Source: UBA2588 sp964343075 | GTDB lineage: Bacteria > Chloroflexota > Dehalococcoidia > Lucifugimonadales > UBA3495 | Reading direction: 5' to 3' | DNA: 64,000 bases | Assembly (NCBI GenBank): GCA_964343075.1 | Contig: CAYFGT010000005.1 | Location: forward strand, 1-64,000 | Part shown: positions 17,971 to 27,279 of the stretch, one piece after another | Position numbering within the stretch: position 1 is the first letter of the stretch | Layout: every line of letters starts with the position of its first letter | Position numbers and translations under genes: made by a program | The notes under the pieces: generated by a model | Told to the model about the DNA's origin: nothing | The model's input: the letters and a program-made list of their open reading frames with translations, nothing else | Database searches by the model: none

Positions 17971-19065
17971 CTATCTCCCACTAATAATTTTTGTAATCTC
18001 TGATATCACTTTGTCATTTTCATTCGGTTTACCGATGCTGAACCGGATAGAGTCTTCAAGCGGAGGTTTACCAAAATACCTCAAATATATGCCTTGCTCA
18101 CACAACGAATCATAAATCACTTTACCGATCCCGTCCTGAAATTCACATAGAATAAAGTTACCCATAGACGGATACAACTTGATTCCTTGAATGTCTTTCA
18201 GTTTGTCAAAGACCCGTCCTCTTTCTGAAACTATTTCATCAACCCTAGCACTCAGTCGTTCTCGATCGTCCAATGACGCATATATCGCAATTTCTGCAGC
18301 CAAACTCACATTATATGGAGGTTTCATAGCCATTATGGTATCCACCAATTCTTTATGCATGATACCAAATCCAATACGTAAACCGGCTAATCCTGCCCAT
18401 TTACTAAACGTTCTTAAAATCACCAGGTTAGAGTAGTGTTCTAGTAAACCTAAATGTGTCTTTTTACAAAATTCGTAATATGTCTCATCAACAACAATCA
18501 TCACACCTGATTCTAGTAGCTGCGTAACATGTTCATGTGAAACCAAATTACCGGTCGGATTATTTGGAGACGTCAAGAATATGATTTTTGTCTTATCGGT
18601 CACTGCATGTAGAATTGCTTCAACATCAATATCATATGCATGATCTCTAGGAACGTTAATAACTTTGCCTCCAACTATTTCCGTGCCGAAAGAATACATA
18701 CCGAAAGTTGGAGTCGGAATAATCACCTCATCGCCAATCCCTACGAAAATCCTGATCAATATATCGATCAGTTCATCTGCTCCATTACCAGCGACTATAT
18801 TATTAAAATCAGTTCCAACATAATCAGCCAAACTATGCCTGAGCTTAAGTTGGTGAGGGTCAGGATACAGATTGTAATTATCATATTCTCCAAGATATCT
18901 TTTTACTAGATCGCTGAACCCATATGGATTTTCATTTCCATTCAGTTTAATAATCTGATCAATACTCATCCCTGTCTTTTGTGAGATCGAGTCGGGTGAT
19001 TCAACCCCCTGATACGTTTCAATAGCTTTTATATGATCGAGCAGTAATTCTTTCCAGTGTCTCAT
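17971..19065 (-). CDS. hisC: Histidinol-phosphate aminotransferase
   Basis: The enzyme is a fold-type I PLP aminotransferase of about 364 residues. It has NENPYG near residue 40, YPDP, AGNGADELIDIL, TSPNNPTGN and the PLP lysine in TFSKWAGLAGLRIGF. It converts imidazole-acetol phosphate to histidinol phosphate. The open frame extends 60 bases upstream, but those codons overlap hisD. The ATG at 19065, giving MRHWKELL, aligns with the usual HisC start and lies 8 bases after the hisD stop, so it is preferred. It is flanked by hisD and hisB. Confidence 0.95.
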   Translation of the reverse strand: MRHWKELLLDHIKAIETYQGVESPDSISQKTGMSIDQIIKLNGNENPYGFSDLVKRYLGEYDNYNLYPDPHQLKLRHSLADYVGTDFNNIVAGNGADELIDILIRIFVGIGDEVIIPTPTFGMYSFGTEIVGGKVINVPRDHAYDIDVEAILHAVTDKTKIIFLTSPNNPTGNLVSHEHVTQLLESGVMIVVDETYYEFCKKTHLGLLEHYSNLVILRTFSKWAGLAGLRIGFGIMHKELVDTIMAMKPPYNVSLAAEIAIYASLDDRERLSARVDEIVSERGRVFDKLKDIQGIKLYPSMGNFILCEFQDGIGKVIYDSLCEQGIYLRYFGKPPLEDSIRFSIGKPNENDKVISEITKIISGR

Positions 19066-19072
19066 CCTAATC

Positions 19073-20422
19073 CTATTCCCTATCAAATCCATTTGAGATA
19101 TTATCCAATCTAACTGATAAAGCATTAGAATGGGCCGTCAACCCTTCAGCCTGAGCAATATTAACGGCGTCTGGTGCTAGCTTTTTAAATTCTACAGGAT
19201 CTAATTCCACTACAGGCATCGTTTTCAAAAAGTGATGCACACTCAAAGCTGAACTAAAACGAGCAGTACCGCCGGTCGGCATAACATGACTGGGACCTGC
19301 TATGTAATCACCCATAACTTCAGGCGAGTATTCTCCCAAAAACAGACCACCAGCATTACGAACCTGCTTTTTCCAATACTGAGTGTCACGAACCATCAAA
19401 CACAAATGCTCCGGCGCTATACTATTAGCTATTTCAATCCCTTCCTCTAGAGTACTAACTAAAACCATTTTTCCTCTATCATTCAACGCTTGTTTAGCCA
19501 AATCCCCTCTTTGGTGCAACGATAACTGATTGTCCAGTTCATTTTCCACTTCACTTATCAAATCACTGCTATCAGTGATCAATATAGCAGTAGCCATAGG
19601 ATCATGCTCTGCTTGCGCAATCATGTCAGCAGCGCAAAATTGAGGAGAGGCGGAAGAATCTGCTATAACTATAGTCTCTGTTGGTCCAAAAATACCATCG
19701 ATATCCACTTGACCTTGAACAAGTCTTTTTGCATAAGCGACCAAAACATTCCCAGGTCCGCAAATCTTATCTACTTGAGGAATTGTTTCAGTCCCATATG
19801 CTAGGGCTGCTATACTCGGAACTCCACCAACCTGATACACAGCATCCACTCCTGCAATTTTCGCAGCTGCTAATACGACTGGATTCATTTCTTTTCCTGC
19901 TAATTTAGGAGTAACAATGGACACTGACTTACATCCAGCCACCTTAGCAGGAATAACAGTCATTAAAACCGTAGATGGGTATGCTGCCGTCCCTCCAGGA
20001 ACATACACGCCGATTTTCTCCAATGGTTTCACCATTTCAGAAACTCCTTTAGAAGTTTTTATTTCTAGATCCGGCATGGTTTTAATATGAAATTCTCTAA
20101 CTCGTTGAGCTGCCTTTTCCAATGAGTCGAGTAGGTCTGCATTGATCTGTGACGTTGCCTTATCCAGTTCCCTGATGTCATAGGCAGTGGTTGTTATTTC
20201 GGGATCATCGAAAATTCTTGCATATTTAAGCACCGCTTCATCCCCATGCTGACGGACATCTTCAATGATCTTAACGACTGATTGAGCAGGTGTAACTCCC
20301 TTCCCAAACACGGACTCAGTTTTATCAATCACGGCATTCGATATTGCATCCATATTTAAAGGGTCTTGCCTTTGCAACAAATCAGTTGCCTGGCCTACTC
20401 CCTTTATCAATGTTAGTTTCAA
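19073..20422 (-). CDS. hisD: Histidinol dehydrogenase
   Basis: This 449-residue protein is HisD: GVYVPGGTAAYPSTVLM, DKICGPGNVLVAYAK, DIDGIFGPTETIVIAD, AEHDPMATAILIT, IAPEHLCLM and GDYIAGPSHVMPTGGTARF are all present, including the zinc and catalytic Glu/His regions. It oxidises histidinol to histidine in two NAD-dependent steps. The N-terminal 30 residues are slightly longer than in many homologues. Its ATG overlaps the stop of the upstream PLC-like gene by 4 bases. Confidence 0.97.
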   Translation of the reverse strand: MKLTLIKGVGQATDLLQRQDPLNMDAISNAVIDKTESVFGKGVTPAQSVVKIIEDVRQHGDEAVLKYARIFDDPEITTTAYDIRELDKATSQINADLLDSLEKAAQRVREFHIKTMPDLEIKTSKGVSEMVKPLEKIGVYVPGGTAAYPSTVLMTVIPAKVAGCKSVSIVTPKLAGKEMNPVVLAAAKIAGVDAVYQVGGVPSIAALAYGTETIPQVDKICGPGNVLVAYAKRLVQGQVDIDGIFGPTETIVIADSSASPQFCAADMIAQAEHDPMATAILITDSSDLISEVENELDNQLSLHQRGDLAKQALNDRGKMVLVSTLEEGIEIANSIAPEHLCLMVRDTQYWKKQVRNAGGLFLGEYSPEVMGDYIAGPSHVMPTGGTARFSSALSVHHFLKTMPVVELDPVEFKKLAPDAVNIAQAEGLTAHSNALSVRLDNISNGFDRE

Positions 20423-21165
20423 TTTAGGTACCTCTTAATCGTTGATACAGAAACAGATACGGTATTCTCTAAATACCAACTTAGTATATCTGGTTCCAAA
20501 TAATCATGTATTACTCGGAGATTTGAATCTATTGCCTTAATGAATTCATCCACTGTGTTAGTTACTGATGAATCATTTCGGTGCATTCGGTTCATTGCAT
20601 TATATAACCTGTCCCAAGAAAATCCTCGACCTGCCAAGTTTCTCACCCATGTAATCCATTCCTGCAAATCTCGTTCCTCAATGAAATCTAAATGTATGTC
20701 AGTTATGTTTTCAGGAATCAGATGCAGTAGTTTTTTGTTTTCAATCAACTCGATAGACCAACTATCCAGCTCTAGTTGTAAAGCTCTATCCCATAAATTA
20801 GACTCAATTTCTGAATATTTACGATTTGCTTCGGAAAAATAAGGCCTATACATTTTTGTGATCCACGTCTCATCGCAAATTAAATGGCTAATATAACCAC
20901 ATAGGAAAGCTTTCATTTTTGGATCTATTGAAGAGGATTTTAATTCAGGGTGTATTGAGAACATCATAGTTGTTCCTTCACCAATAGATTTGAGCGTTAA
21001 TTCAGTGAAATGAGTTTCGGACCGCGGTCTCTTAGTCATTGCTCTTATATCGGGTACCGTTGAACCTAATAAGCAATATCCCCAAACATCTTCTGAAACG
21101 TACTCGTCTCCTAGAATACTGGCGATTTTATGAGCGGTGGCTATGTGGAAAGGTAAATTAGGCAT
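20419..21165 (-). CDS. Zinc-dependent phospholipase C-like protein within his operon
   Basis: The 248-residue protein resembles the zinc-dependent phospholipase C / S1-P1 nuclease-like family. It has PFHIATAHKIA near the N-terminus, a GSTVPDIR segment with a potential metal Asp, THF, and an LCGYISHLICDETW helix with His and Asp. These His/Asp positions match the family's metal-binding pattern. There is no signal peptide, so it would act in the cytoplasm, unlike secreted phospholipases. It overlaps hisD by 4 bases (ATGA) and follows hisG by 10 bases, so it is co-expressed with histidine biosynthesis for no obvious reason. Confidence 0.7.
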   Translation of the reverse strand: MPNLPFHIATAHKIASILGDEYVSEDVWGYCLLGSTVPDIRAMTKRPRSETHFTELTLKSIGEGTTMMFSIHPELKSSSIDPKMKAFLCGYISHLICDETWITKMYRPYFSEANRKYSEIESNLWDRALQLELDSWSIELIENKKLLHLIPENITDIHLDFIEERDLQEWITWVRNLAGRGFSWDRLYNAMNRMHRNDSSVTNTVDEFIKAIDSNLRVIHDYLEPDILSWYLENTVSVSVSTIKRYLN

Positions 21166-21175
21166 GAGTCACAAA

Positions 21176-22189
21176 TTAATCAACAAAAATCTGATCGTTG
21201 TCAAATACTGCAGCATTGAAAAGATAATCTATTTTAGACGCAGCTATGCTGACTCCGCCGCAGGCTCTGATCTGTGATATGCATTCCGTCAAGTTTACCT
21301 TGGACACGACAACACTCACACTGAACCAAGATAGTTCCTCTCCGTTATGTATTTTCGACAAGGTAGGACCGTGCAAACCTGAAATATCCGGATACGACAA
21401 CACCAATTCTGCCAGCGCTTCTTCCGAGTCACACTGTACATTCGCAGTCAATCTGTAGTATTCATCAGCTCTCAGATTAGATTTGATCAAATCTATCAAT
21501 TCAACTGCTTTAGTTTTCTTAAAGTCATCAGTGTTAATAGATTCAGGGTTACCTATTAGGCACGCTTGAGATCGTAGGACAGTCCCTTGGTCTATTTGTT
21601 TTAAATTATTTGCCCTCAGAGTAGTACCGGTAGCCGTTAAATCAGCTATCAAATCTGCATATCCCGCAGAAGGAGCCGCCTCTAATGCACCACTCACTGC
21701 AACTATTCGATAGTTATAAATACCATTCTGGTACAAGTAATTATTTAGTAATTTAGGGTATTTAGTAGCTATTCTTAGATCCATTCCCTTTTGCCTGTAC
21801 TCAGTCGTTAAGTCTGAAAGATCATCTGTACTATTTACATCTATCCATGAATCAGGTACGGCTAATACAAAATCGCAACTACCATAACCAAGATCATCAA
21901 TGATTTTACCTACATACCTTGAGTCAGTTTTATATTCTAAATACCTGTCAAGTCCAGTAATTCCCAGGTCTGCACTGTAGTCCTCAACTTTGGTTGTGAT
22001 ATCTGCAGTTCGCTGCATCAATACTGAAACACCAGGCATACTAGGGATTGACCCCGTGTATCCTCTGCTATTTGTGGGTTTCACTTTTAATCCACATCTG
22101 GCCAAGAAGTCCATAGTATTACTATGTAGTTCACCATCACTAGGTATGACTATGACTAATTCATTACTATTTTCTTTAATGGTTATCAT
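21176..22189 (-). CDS. hisG: ATP phosphoribosyltransferase (long form)
   Basis: This 337-residue HisG has the catalytic core (RTADITTKVEDYSADLGITGLDRYLE, GSCDFVLAVP, RIATKYPKLLNNYL, the PRPP loop SGALEAAPSAGYADLIADLTATG). It is followed by RADEYYRLTANVQC and a C-terminal PII-like regulatory domain (PDISGLHGPTL...WFSVSVVV...IRACGGVSIAASKI). Possession of that domain and the length make it the long form, which normally works alone as a histidine-feedback-inhibited hexamer. It lies 3 bases downstream of a hisZ-type gene, which normally accompanies only the short form. Confidence 0.93.
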   Translation of the reverse strand: MITIKENSNELVIVIPSDGELHSNTMDFLARCGLKVKPTNSRGYTGSIPSMPGVSVLMQRTADITTKVEDYSADLGITGLDRYLEYKTDSRYVGKIIDDLGYGSCDFVLAVPDSWIDVNSTDDLSDLTTEYRQKGMDLRIATKYPKLLNNYLYQNGIYNYRIVAVSGALEAAPSAGYADLIADLTATGTTLRANNLKQIDQGTVLRSQACLIGNPESINTDDFKKTKAVELIDLIKSNLRADEYYRLTANVQCDSEEALAELVLSYPDISGLHGPTLSKIHNGEELSWFSVSVVVSKVNLTECISQIRACGGVSIAASKIDYLFNAAVFDNDQIFVD

Positions 22190-22192
22190 AAT

Positions 22193-23395
22193 TCAGATAG
22201 TCCCTATTTCAGTTGCCAAAATCGCATCTACATCAAAAGCAAATCCCAAAGCGTTTATCGTCTGAGTTGCTCCAAGTAATGATCCAAGCGCATCATATCG
22301 ACCACCTCCGCCCAGCAACCTATTCCCTGGGAGAGCGTATATTTCAAAAATTATTCCAGTATAATACCCAAAGTCTCTCACTAGTCCGAAATCTATAACT
22401 GTTTCGCAACCCGGCAAACCCTGATTCCTTAATCCATTAATCCGTTGCTCAAATTGATCAATGTATTCACATGTGTACCCTTGATCGTTAAATAATGTTC
22501 TGGCCTGCGCTATTGCATCGTCTTGATTACTTCTAATTCTGATAAGCTCAGAAACAACGTTCAAACATTCTCGTATTTGTTCGAACGAATCACTACTTCT
22601 TAATTTACCTATGAGCCTTGAAACAACATCTTCATGGGATCTTCGCCCTAAAGAACCTTCTTCCATAGTCCCATTAACCCAACCCAAGAAACCAGATAAA
22701 ACTTGTCTTGCATCTGATTCAGATAAGTTCTCAATCGCCGCAGACAAATAGGCATCTTTACCTTTATCTCCTGTAATCTGAGATTTAGACAGTCGGTTAG
22801 CGAATTCATTCACCGCTCTTTCACTTTGTTTCAAAATGTGAATATTTTCAACAATTCTATCCTTAGCTTTTTGAGATAACCCAAAATTGTCAATTATATA
22901 ATTCACTAAATTAAGATCCGCCATTTTACATTGGAACTGACTAACACCTAATTCACTAATGAAAGCGCTTGCTAATTGAAGAATCTCCACGTCAACATCC
23001 AATCCTTGATTACCTATCAATTCAGCTCCAATTTGAGTAAATTGAGTTCTATCACCAGACTCTCCACTATATCTAAATACAGGGCCTTGATATTGAAATT
23101 TTCTTTCTGGATTTGCGAGGTTTTCTTTAAGATAGTAGTCCATTACTTGTGTGGTAATTTCTGGCCGCAAGCTTACTTGTTGTCCGGCAGGGTCTCTAAA
23201 ACTATACATCTGAGGCGCTAATTCACCACCAGATTTCCTTAGAAACAATTCTGTATTGTCTAGTATAGGAACCTCAATATTTTGAAAATTTGCGGCACTC
23301 ATAAATGCATCAAATAATTGCAAGATATTCTGTTTTTTGGAGAACGAACTGCCTGCTTGACTTTCCATAGCCGACAATCGTTTGATTGGATCCAT
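22193..23395 (-). CDS. hisZ: HisZ-type ATP phosphoribosyltransferase regulatory subunit (HisRS paralogue)
   Basis: The 400-residue protein is a class II synthetase-like core. It shows RKSGGELAPQMYSFRDPAGQQVSLRPEITTQ (motif 2 region), RYSGESGDRTQFTQIGAELIG and DFGYYTGIIFEIYA, and ends at LGFAFDVDAIL. The C-terminal anticodon-binding domain of histidyl-tRNA synthetase is missing, which is the hallmark of HisZ. A true HisS would be about 420-430 residues with that domain. It heads the his operon, with AAAGGA before the ATG. Its neighbour is a long-form HisG, an unexpected pairing. The alternative is a catalytically reduced HisRS paralogue with another role. Confidence 0.82.
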   Translation of the reverse strand: MDPIKRLSAMESQAGSSFSKKQNILQLFDAFMSAANFQNIEVPILDNTELFLRKSGGELAPQMYSFRDPAGQQVSLRPEITTQVMDYYLKENLANPERKFQYQGPVFRYSGESGDRTQFTQIGAELIGNQGLDVDVEILQLASAFISELGVSQFQCKMADLNLVNYIIDNFGLSQKAKDRIVENIHILKQSERAVNEFANRLSKSQITGDKGKDAYLSAAIENLSESDARQVLSGFLGWVNGTMEEGSLGRRSHEDVVSRLIGKLRSSDSFEQIRECLNVVSELIRIRSNQDDAIAQARTLFNDQGYTCEYIDQFEQRINGLRNQGLPGCETVIDFGLVRDFGYYTGIIFEIYALPGNRLLGGGGRYDALGSLLGATQTINALGFAFDVDAILATEIGTI

Positions 23396-23460
23396 GTTAA
23401 ATCCTTTGATTTTTATGGGTTAATTGTAACATGTCTCCTTACAAGCCCTATTGAATCTAT

Positions 23461-24213
23461 TTAAGGTCTCGCAGTTAATCCCCCATTAACAAAGATCGGC
23501 TGGCCCGTAGTATAATCGCAGCTTTCCGAACACAGAAACACCAACAGTGGACCCAAATCCTTCGGAACTCCTTTTCTACGTAAAGGTATGAATCGCACTA
23601 ACAATTCTTTACGTTGTTCTTCAACATCAATTTCCGAAGGTATCGTCCAACCAGTTGCTACCGTATTGATACGTATTGAATATTTTGAATATTCAACCGT
23701 CATTGACTTGGTTAAAGAATGCACTGCCGCCTGACTGGCAGAGAAAACCGAAAAGTTGTCTACCGACCTGTCTCCTAGCTCAGAAGTTATGTTAACTATC
23801 CTGCCATATCCATAATCTTTCATGCATTCACCAAATGCCTGATACAAAAAGAAAGATGATTTGGCGTTAGATGCCATCACTAAATCCCATTCGTGTTCAC
23901 TAATGTCTTTAAGGGGTTTAGCCAACACGTTACGGCTATCTATAACAAGGCCGTGTATTTGTCCTTTTGTGTTCACAAGTTGGTCTCGGGCATAGTCAAT
24001 TTCTGTTTTACTCTGTAAATCGATTACCTTTCCTTCCATCCGGTCGCCAAGAATATCTTGAGCTTGTCGAAATAATTTGTCGGTACTCGCTAATATGTAT
24101 ACATCTGCTCCGGCATACTGCAGATATTCAGCAAGATACACGGTCTCCTCAGAGCTTGAAACACAAACAACTATTAATGAGTTATTTAATGAAAATTCTT
24201 GTATGATAGGCAT
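23461..24213 (-). CDS. SDR-fold protein lacking catalytic residues
   Basis: About 250 residues with the fold of a short-chain dehydrogenase, including NITSELG, INTVATGW, a C-terminal TTGQPIFVNGG and a long parallel core. The functional residues have changed. The TGxxxGxG cofactor loop is replaced by VVCVSSSEETV, the NNAG motif reads DSRN, and relative to Ser144 the Tyr at +13 is Phe157 and the Lys at +17 is Gln161. It is therefore unlikely to be a working NAD(P) oxidoreductase. The start at 24213, one base after the upstream SDR stop, is preferred over a longer frame that overlaps it. It may form a heteromer with that neighbour. Confidence 0.75.
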   Translation of the reverse strand: MPIIQEFSLNNSLIVVCVSSSEETVYLAEYLQYAGADVYILASTDKLFRQAQDILGDRMEGKVIDLQSKTEIDYARDQLVNTKGQIHGLVIDSRNVLAKPLKDISEHEWDLVMASNAKSSFFLYQAFGECMKDYGYGRIVNITSELGDRSVDNFSVFSASQAAVHSLTKSMTVEYSKYSIRINTVATGWTIPSEIDVEEQRKELLVRFIPLRRKGVPKDLGPLLVFLCSESCDYTTGQPIFVNGGLTARP

Positions 24214-24214
24214 G

Positions 24215-25027
24215 CTAGACTCCCGTATACTCAATGTTTGGGGCATATCCTGTCGGAGCGATCCCTGCCGACAAACCTCCTCCGTCAAGAGTAAAAATTT
24301 CACCAGTCATATAATCTGAAGCATCTGATGACAGAAATACGGAGATTGGCCCTATATGCTTCGGTTGCCCGAGTTCTCCAGACGGCAAGAACTCGCCTGA
24401 TTTCGGCAAAGTAGTCCTAAATTCTGACTCAGTGGCATCCGTTGGTATAAATCCAGGCACTATGGTATTGGCAGTAATTCCATATCTTGCCAAACTAAAA
24501 GACAAGACTTTAGTCAACTGAACAATACCTCCTTTAGTACAACAGTACATATAAATATCTTTGCCCCCTCTCAGCCCAAATCCAGATGCTGTGTTGATGA
24601 TTTTCCCAGAACCTCGGTCTGCCATGTGTTTAGCAACTTCTCTAGAGCAATAAAAGGCACCTGACAGATTAACATCTATTGCCATTTGCCATTCATCATC
24701 TTCGATTTCCCAAATAGGTTTGACCACATTATCGGCTACCAAAGCCGCATTATTAATCAAAACATCTATTTTGCCGAACTCAGTTAAGCATTGTTCAGTC
24801 ATATGCTTAACTTGATCGGAATCTGATACATCAGTAGGCACAGCTAATCCCTTTTGTCCATTCGCATTCACCTGTTGCACCGCGACTTGTAGTGGTTCTA
24901 TTCTTCTTCCAGCGACACATATATCAGCTCCTGCCCTTGAAAGAAATTTCACCATTTCTAAACCTAACCCGGTTCCACCTCCAGTAATCAAAACAGTCTT
25001 TCCGTTCAAACTCAATCCATCTAACAT
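24215..25027 (-). CDS. Short-chain dehydrogenase/reductase
   Basis: This 270-residue classical SDR has an intact cofactor loop TGGGTGLG (about 15-22), LINNAA, the catalytic Ser in NTASGFG, and Tyr/Lys in YCCTK at the expected +13/+17 spacing. PGFIPTDATE and a C-terminal DYMTGEIFTLDGG follow. Arg-rich AGRRIEPL after strand 2 suggests NADP or general Rossmann binding. It is sandwiched between birA (upstream, adjacent) and the residue-depleted SDR paralogue (downstream). Confidence 0.9.
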   Translation of the reverse strand: MLDGLSLNGKTVLITGGGTGLGLEMVKFLSRAGADICVAGRRIEPLQVAVQQVNANGQKGLAVPTDVSDSDQVKHMTEQCLTEFGKIDVLINNAALVADNVVKPIWEIEDDEWQMAIDVNLSGAFYCSREVAKHMADRGSGKIINTASGFGLRGGKDIYMYCCTKGGIVQLTKVLSFSLARYGITANTIVPGFIPTDATESEFRTTLPKSGEFLPSGELGQPKHIGPISVFLSSDASDYMTGEIFTLDGGGLSAGIAPTGYAPNIEYTGV

Positions 25028-25798
25028 CTATTTATGCACCTCTACAATATCTCCAGTAGTAATAGTTTTAATTCTGCCATCGCTCAACCGTAATCCAATA
25101 GCCCCTTCATCATCAACATACAGGACTTCCCCGGATTCCACATTATCAAGCCATCTAACACTGATGTATTTACCTATAATATTTAGTTGATTTCTCCACT
25201 CATCTACAATTACGGTTCCATTGTCAATGTGATTGTAATGGAAATCGATCGCTTCAATTATACTTTTTAGCAATATTGACCTATCTATTTGACCAGCACT
25301 GAAAGAATTGAGGTCTGATACTTGATAATCTAAGTTTTGGGGAATTTGTGATAATCCTAAGTTCAAGCCTATGCCAACCACTACATATTCTAGAGTAGTA
25401 TCCCTCAATTCTGACTCCATCAGGATTCCTCCTACTTTACAACCTCCAACCATTAAGTCGTTTGGCCACTTTAGCTCCAAATCTATCCCTGTGGCTTCAA
25501 TAATGCCTTTTCGCAAGGAAATCGCGATAAGTGGCTGTAAGAGAAATACATTTTCAGGCTTAGGCCGTAGCAATATTGAAAATAACAAGTTCCCTGATTC
25601 AGAAACCCAAACATTGCCTCTCCTGCCTCGACCAGCTCTTTGATTTTCAGCAATAACGATAAGTCCTTCTGGTACACCATCCTTTGCTAACGAGTGGACT
25701 TCATCCATAGTAGATTCTAATGTGGCATAATACCGAATATCAGAAGCAATCACGGACGTATTAATACCATCTTTAAATAGTCTGGTTACATAATCCAC
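25028..25798 (-). CDS. birA: Biotin--[acetyl-CoA-carboxylase] ligase
   Basis: The protein of about 256 residues is a BirA-type biotin protein ligase. It has the N-terminal YYATLESTMDEV, the biotinyl-AMP loop AENQRAGRGRRGNVWVSE, KWPNDLMVGGCKVGGILMES and VGIGLNLG. A small C-terminal SH3-like domain (GKYISVRW...GEVLYVDDEGAIGLRL) follows. It has no N-terminal DNA-binding domain, so it is not a repressor. No ATG is available at the right place. GTG at 25798, just after the glyS stop, is chosen, with TTG codons at 25843/25840 inside glyS as alternatives. It attaches biotin to carboxylase carrier proteins. Confidence 0.9.
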   Translation of the reverse strand: MDYVTRLFKDGINTSVIASDIRYYATLESTMDEVHSLAKDGVPEGLIVIAENQRAGRGRRGNVWVSESGNLLFSILLRPKPENVFLLQPLIAISLRKGIIEATGIDLELKWPNDLMVGGCKVGGILMESELRDTTLEYVVVGIGLNLGLSQIPQNLDYQVSDLNSFSAGQIDRSILLKSIIEAIDFHYNHIDNGTVIVDEWRNQLNIIGKYISVRWLDNVESGEVLYVDDEGAIGLRLSDGRIKTITTGDIVEVHK

Positions 25799-25802
25799 TA
25801 CG

Positions 25803-27122
25803 TTACCAATTATGCTCCATTTTATCTTCAATGACGGCAACAAGTGTCTCTATTGGTACTCTGGATTGATGCATAGAGTCACGTTCTCTTATAGTTACTT
25901 GGCCATCATCTAGCGAATCAAAATCGATAGTAATACAGAATGGTGTCCCTATTTCATCTTGCCTTCTATACCGCCTCCCTATGCTTTGAGAGTCATCATA
26001 TTGGCACTTAAACCGAAATTTCAGCTTGTCCTGAATGGCTTGAGTAAGAGGCACTAATTTTTCATTCTTGCTCAATGGGAGTATCGCAACGGTGACTGGA
26101 GCCAGATGCCTATGAAATTTTAGTATGGTTCTGATGCTTTCTCCGTCTGGTTCTTCGTCATAGGCGTCCAGCCAAAATGCCAAAGTAGCTCTATCAACAC
26201 CTCCAGAAGGTTCAATTACATATGGCACAAATCTTGATTTGGTCGCTTCATCAAAATAAGAAATATCAGTGCCGCTAGTTTCAGCATGTTGCTTCAAATC
26301 AAAATCCGTTCTGTTAGCAATCCCTTCTAATTCACCCCAACCCCACGGGAATCTATATTCGATATCATAAGTTTCTTTTGCATAATGAGCTAATTCAGAA
26401 TCGTCATGCCTCCGGATTCTAAGGTTGTCTTCTCTAATACCATAATGCAAATACCAAGCAAATCGTTCGTTAAGCCATGATTGAAGCCAAGCATCATCTT
26501 CACCAGGCGCGACAAAAAATTCAATTTCCATCTGTTCGAATTCTCTGGTCCGGAAAGTAAAGTTACCGGGAGTGATTTCGTTACGGAAGGATTTCCCTAT
26601 TTGAGCTATCCCAAAGGGTAGTTTTTTTCTTGCACTATTTAGTACATTATTAAAATTAACAAATATGCCCTGAGCTGTCTCCGGTCGCAGAAATATTTCA
26701 GATGCAGTTTCTTCTACTGGACCTTGAAAGGTTTTGAACATCAGGTTGAAGTTTCGAGGTTCAGTCAATTCTCCTGAACATTCTGGACACACTGTTGTTT
26801 CTATTTGATCTTCTCGTAATCGAATGTGACAATTCTTACATTCGACTAGCGGATCACTAAAATTTTCCAGATGCCCGCTAGCTTCCCAAACTTGCCGTTG
26901 CATTAGGATAGCTGCATCCAAACCAACCACATCATCTCTTGATACAACCACGCTCCTCCACCAGGCCTCTTTTACGTTACGTTTTAATTCAACTCCTAGA
27001 GGACCATAATCCCAAGTTGAACTTAATCCTCCATAAATCTCGCTACTTTGAAATACAAACCCTCTTCTTTTTGATAGGGACAAAAGTTTCTCCATATCAC
27101 CATATGGTAGGTACCGTGTCAT
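25803..27122 (-). CDS. glyS: Glycyl-tRNA synthetase (dimeric class II type)
   Basis: This 439-residue single-chain glycyl-tRNA synthetase has the N-terminal RRGFVFQSSEIYGGLSSTWDYGPLG. A zinc finger insert (CKNCHIRLREDQ...CPEC) follows, then the class II motifs LRPETAQGIFVNF, FRNEITPGNFTFRTREFEQMEIEFF and EPSGGVDRATLAFWLDAY. An anticodon-binding domain (VAILPLSKNEK...) closes the protein. It is the alpha2 type, not the heterotetrameric GlyQS. AGGAGG lies eight bases before the ATG. birA begins immediately after its stop. Confidence 0.96.
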   Translation of the reverse strand: MTRYLPYGDMEKLLSLSKRRGFVFQSSEIYGGLSSTWDYGPLGVELKRNVKEAWWRSVVVSRDDVVGLDAAILMQRQVWEASGHLENFSDPLVECKNCHIRLREDQIETTVCPECSGELTEPRNFNLMFKTFQGPVEETASEIFLRPETAQGIFVNFNNVLNSARKKLPFGIAQIGKSFRNEITPGNFTFRTREFEQMEIEFFVAPGEDDAWLQSWLNERFAWYLHYGIREDNLRIRRHDDSELAHYAKETYDIEYRFPWGWGELEGIANRTDFDLKQHAETSGTDISYFDEATKSRFVPYVIEPSGGVDRATLAFWLDAYDEEPDGESIRTILKFHRHLAPVTVAILPLSKNEKLVPLTQAIQDKLKFRFKCQYDDSQSIGRRYRRQDEIGTPFCITIDFDSLDDGQVTIRERDSMHQSRVPIETLVAVIEDKMEHNW

Positions 27123-27279
27123 TAAATAGTCCTCCTGATTACCTCAATTCGAATTAAGCTGCTTATCGGATCCAGTGTTGTAAACGTTTGTAACATGATG
27201 TCTGTTCCGTTTGTAGGTATTTTTAATTCTTTTATCCTAACTAATTTAACATATCCAGTTTCAATATGTATTAATGTGG

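Noticed and set aside
27122..27196. 24-codon frame on the minus strand whose stop overlaps the glyS start (TAATG)
   Set aside because: It contains no Gly codons, no good start site and no hairpin, so it is not a plausible leader peptide of glyS.
27123..27279. T-box leader before glyS
   Set aside because: The 157 bases lack a T-box-like sequence, specifier stem or terminator.
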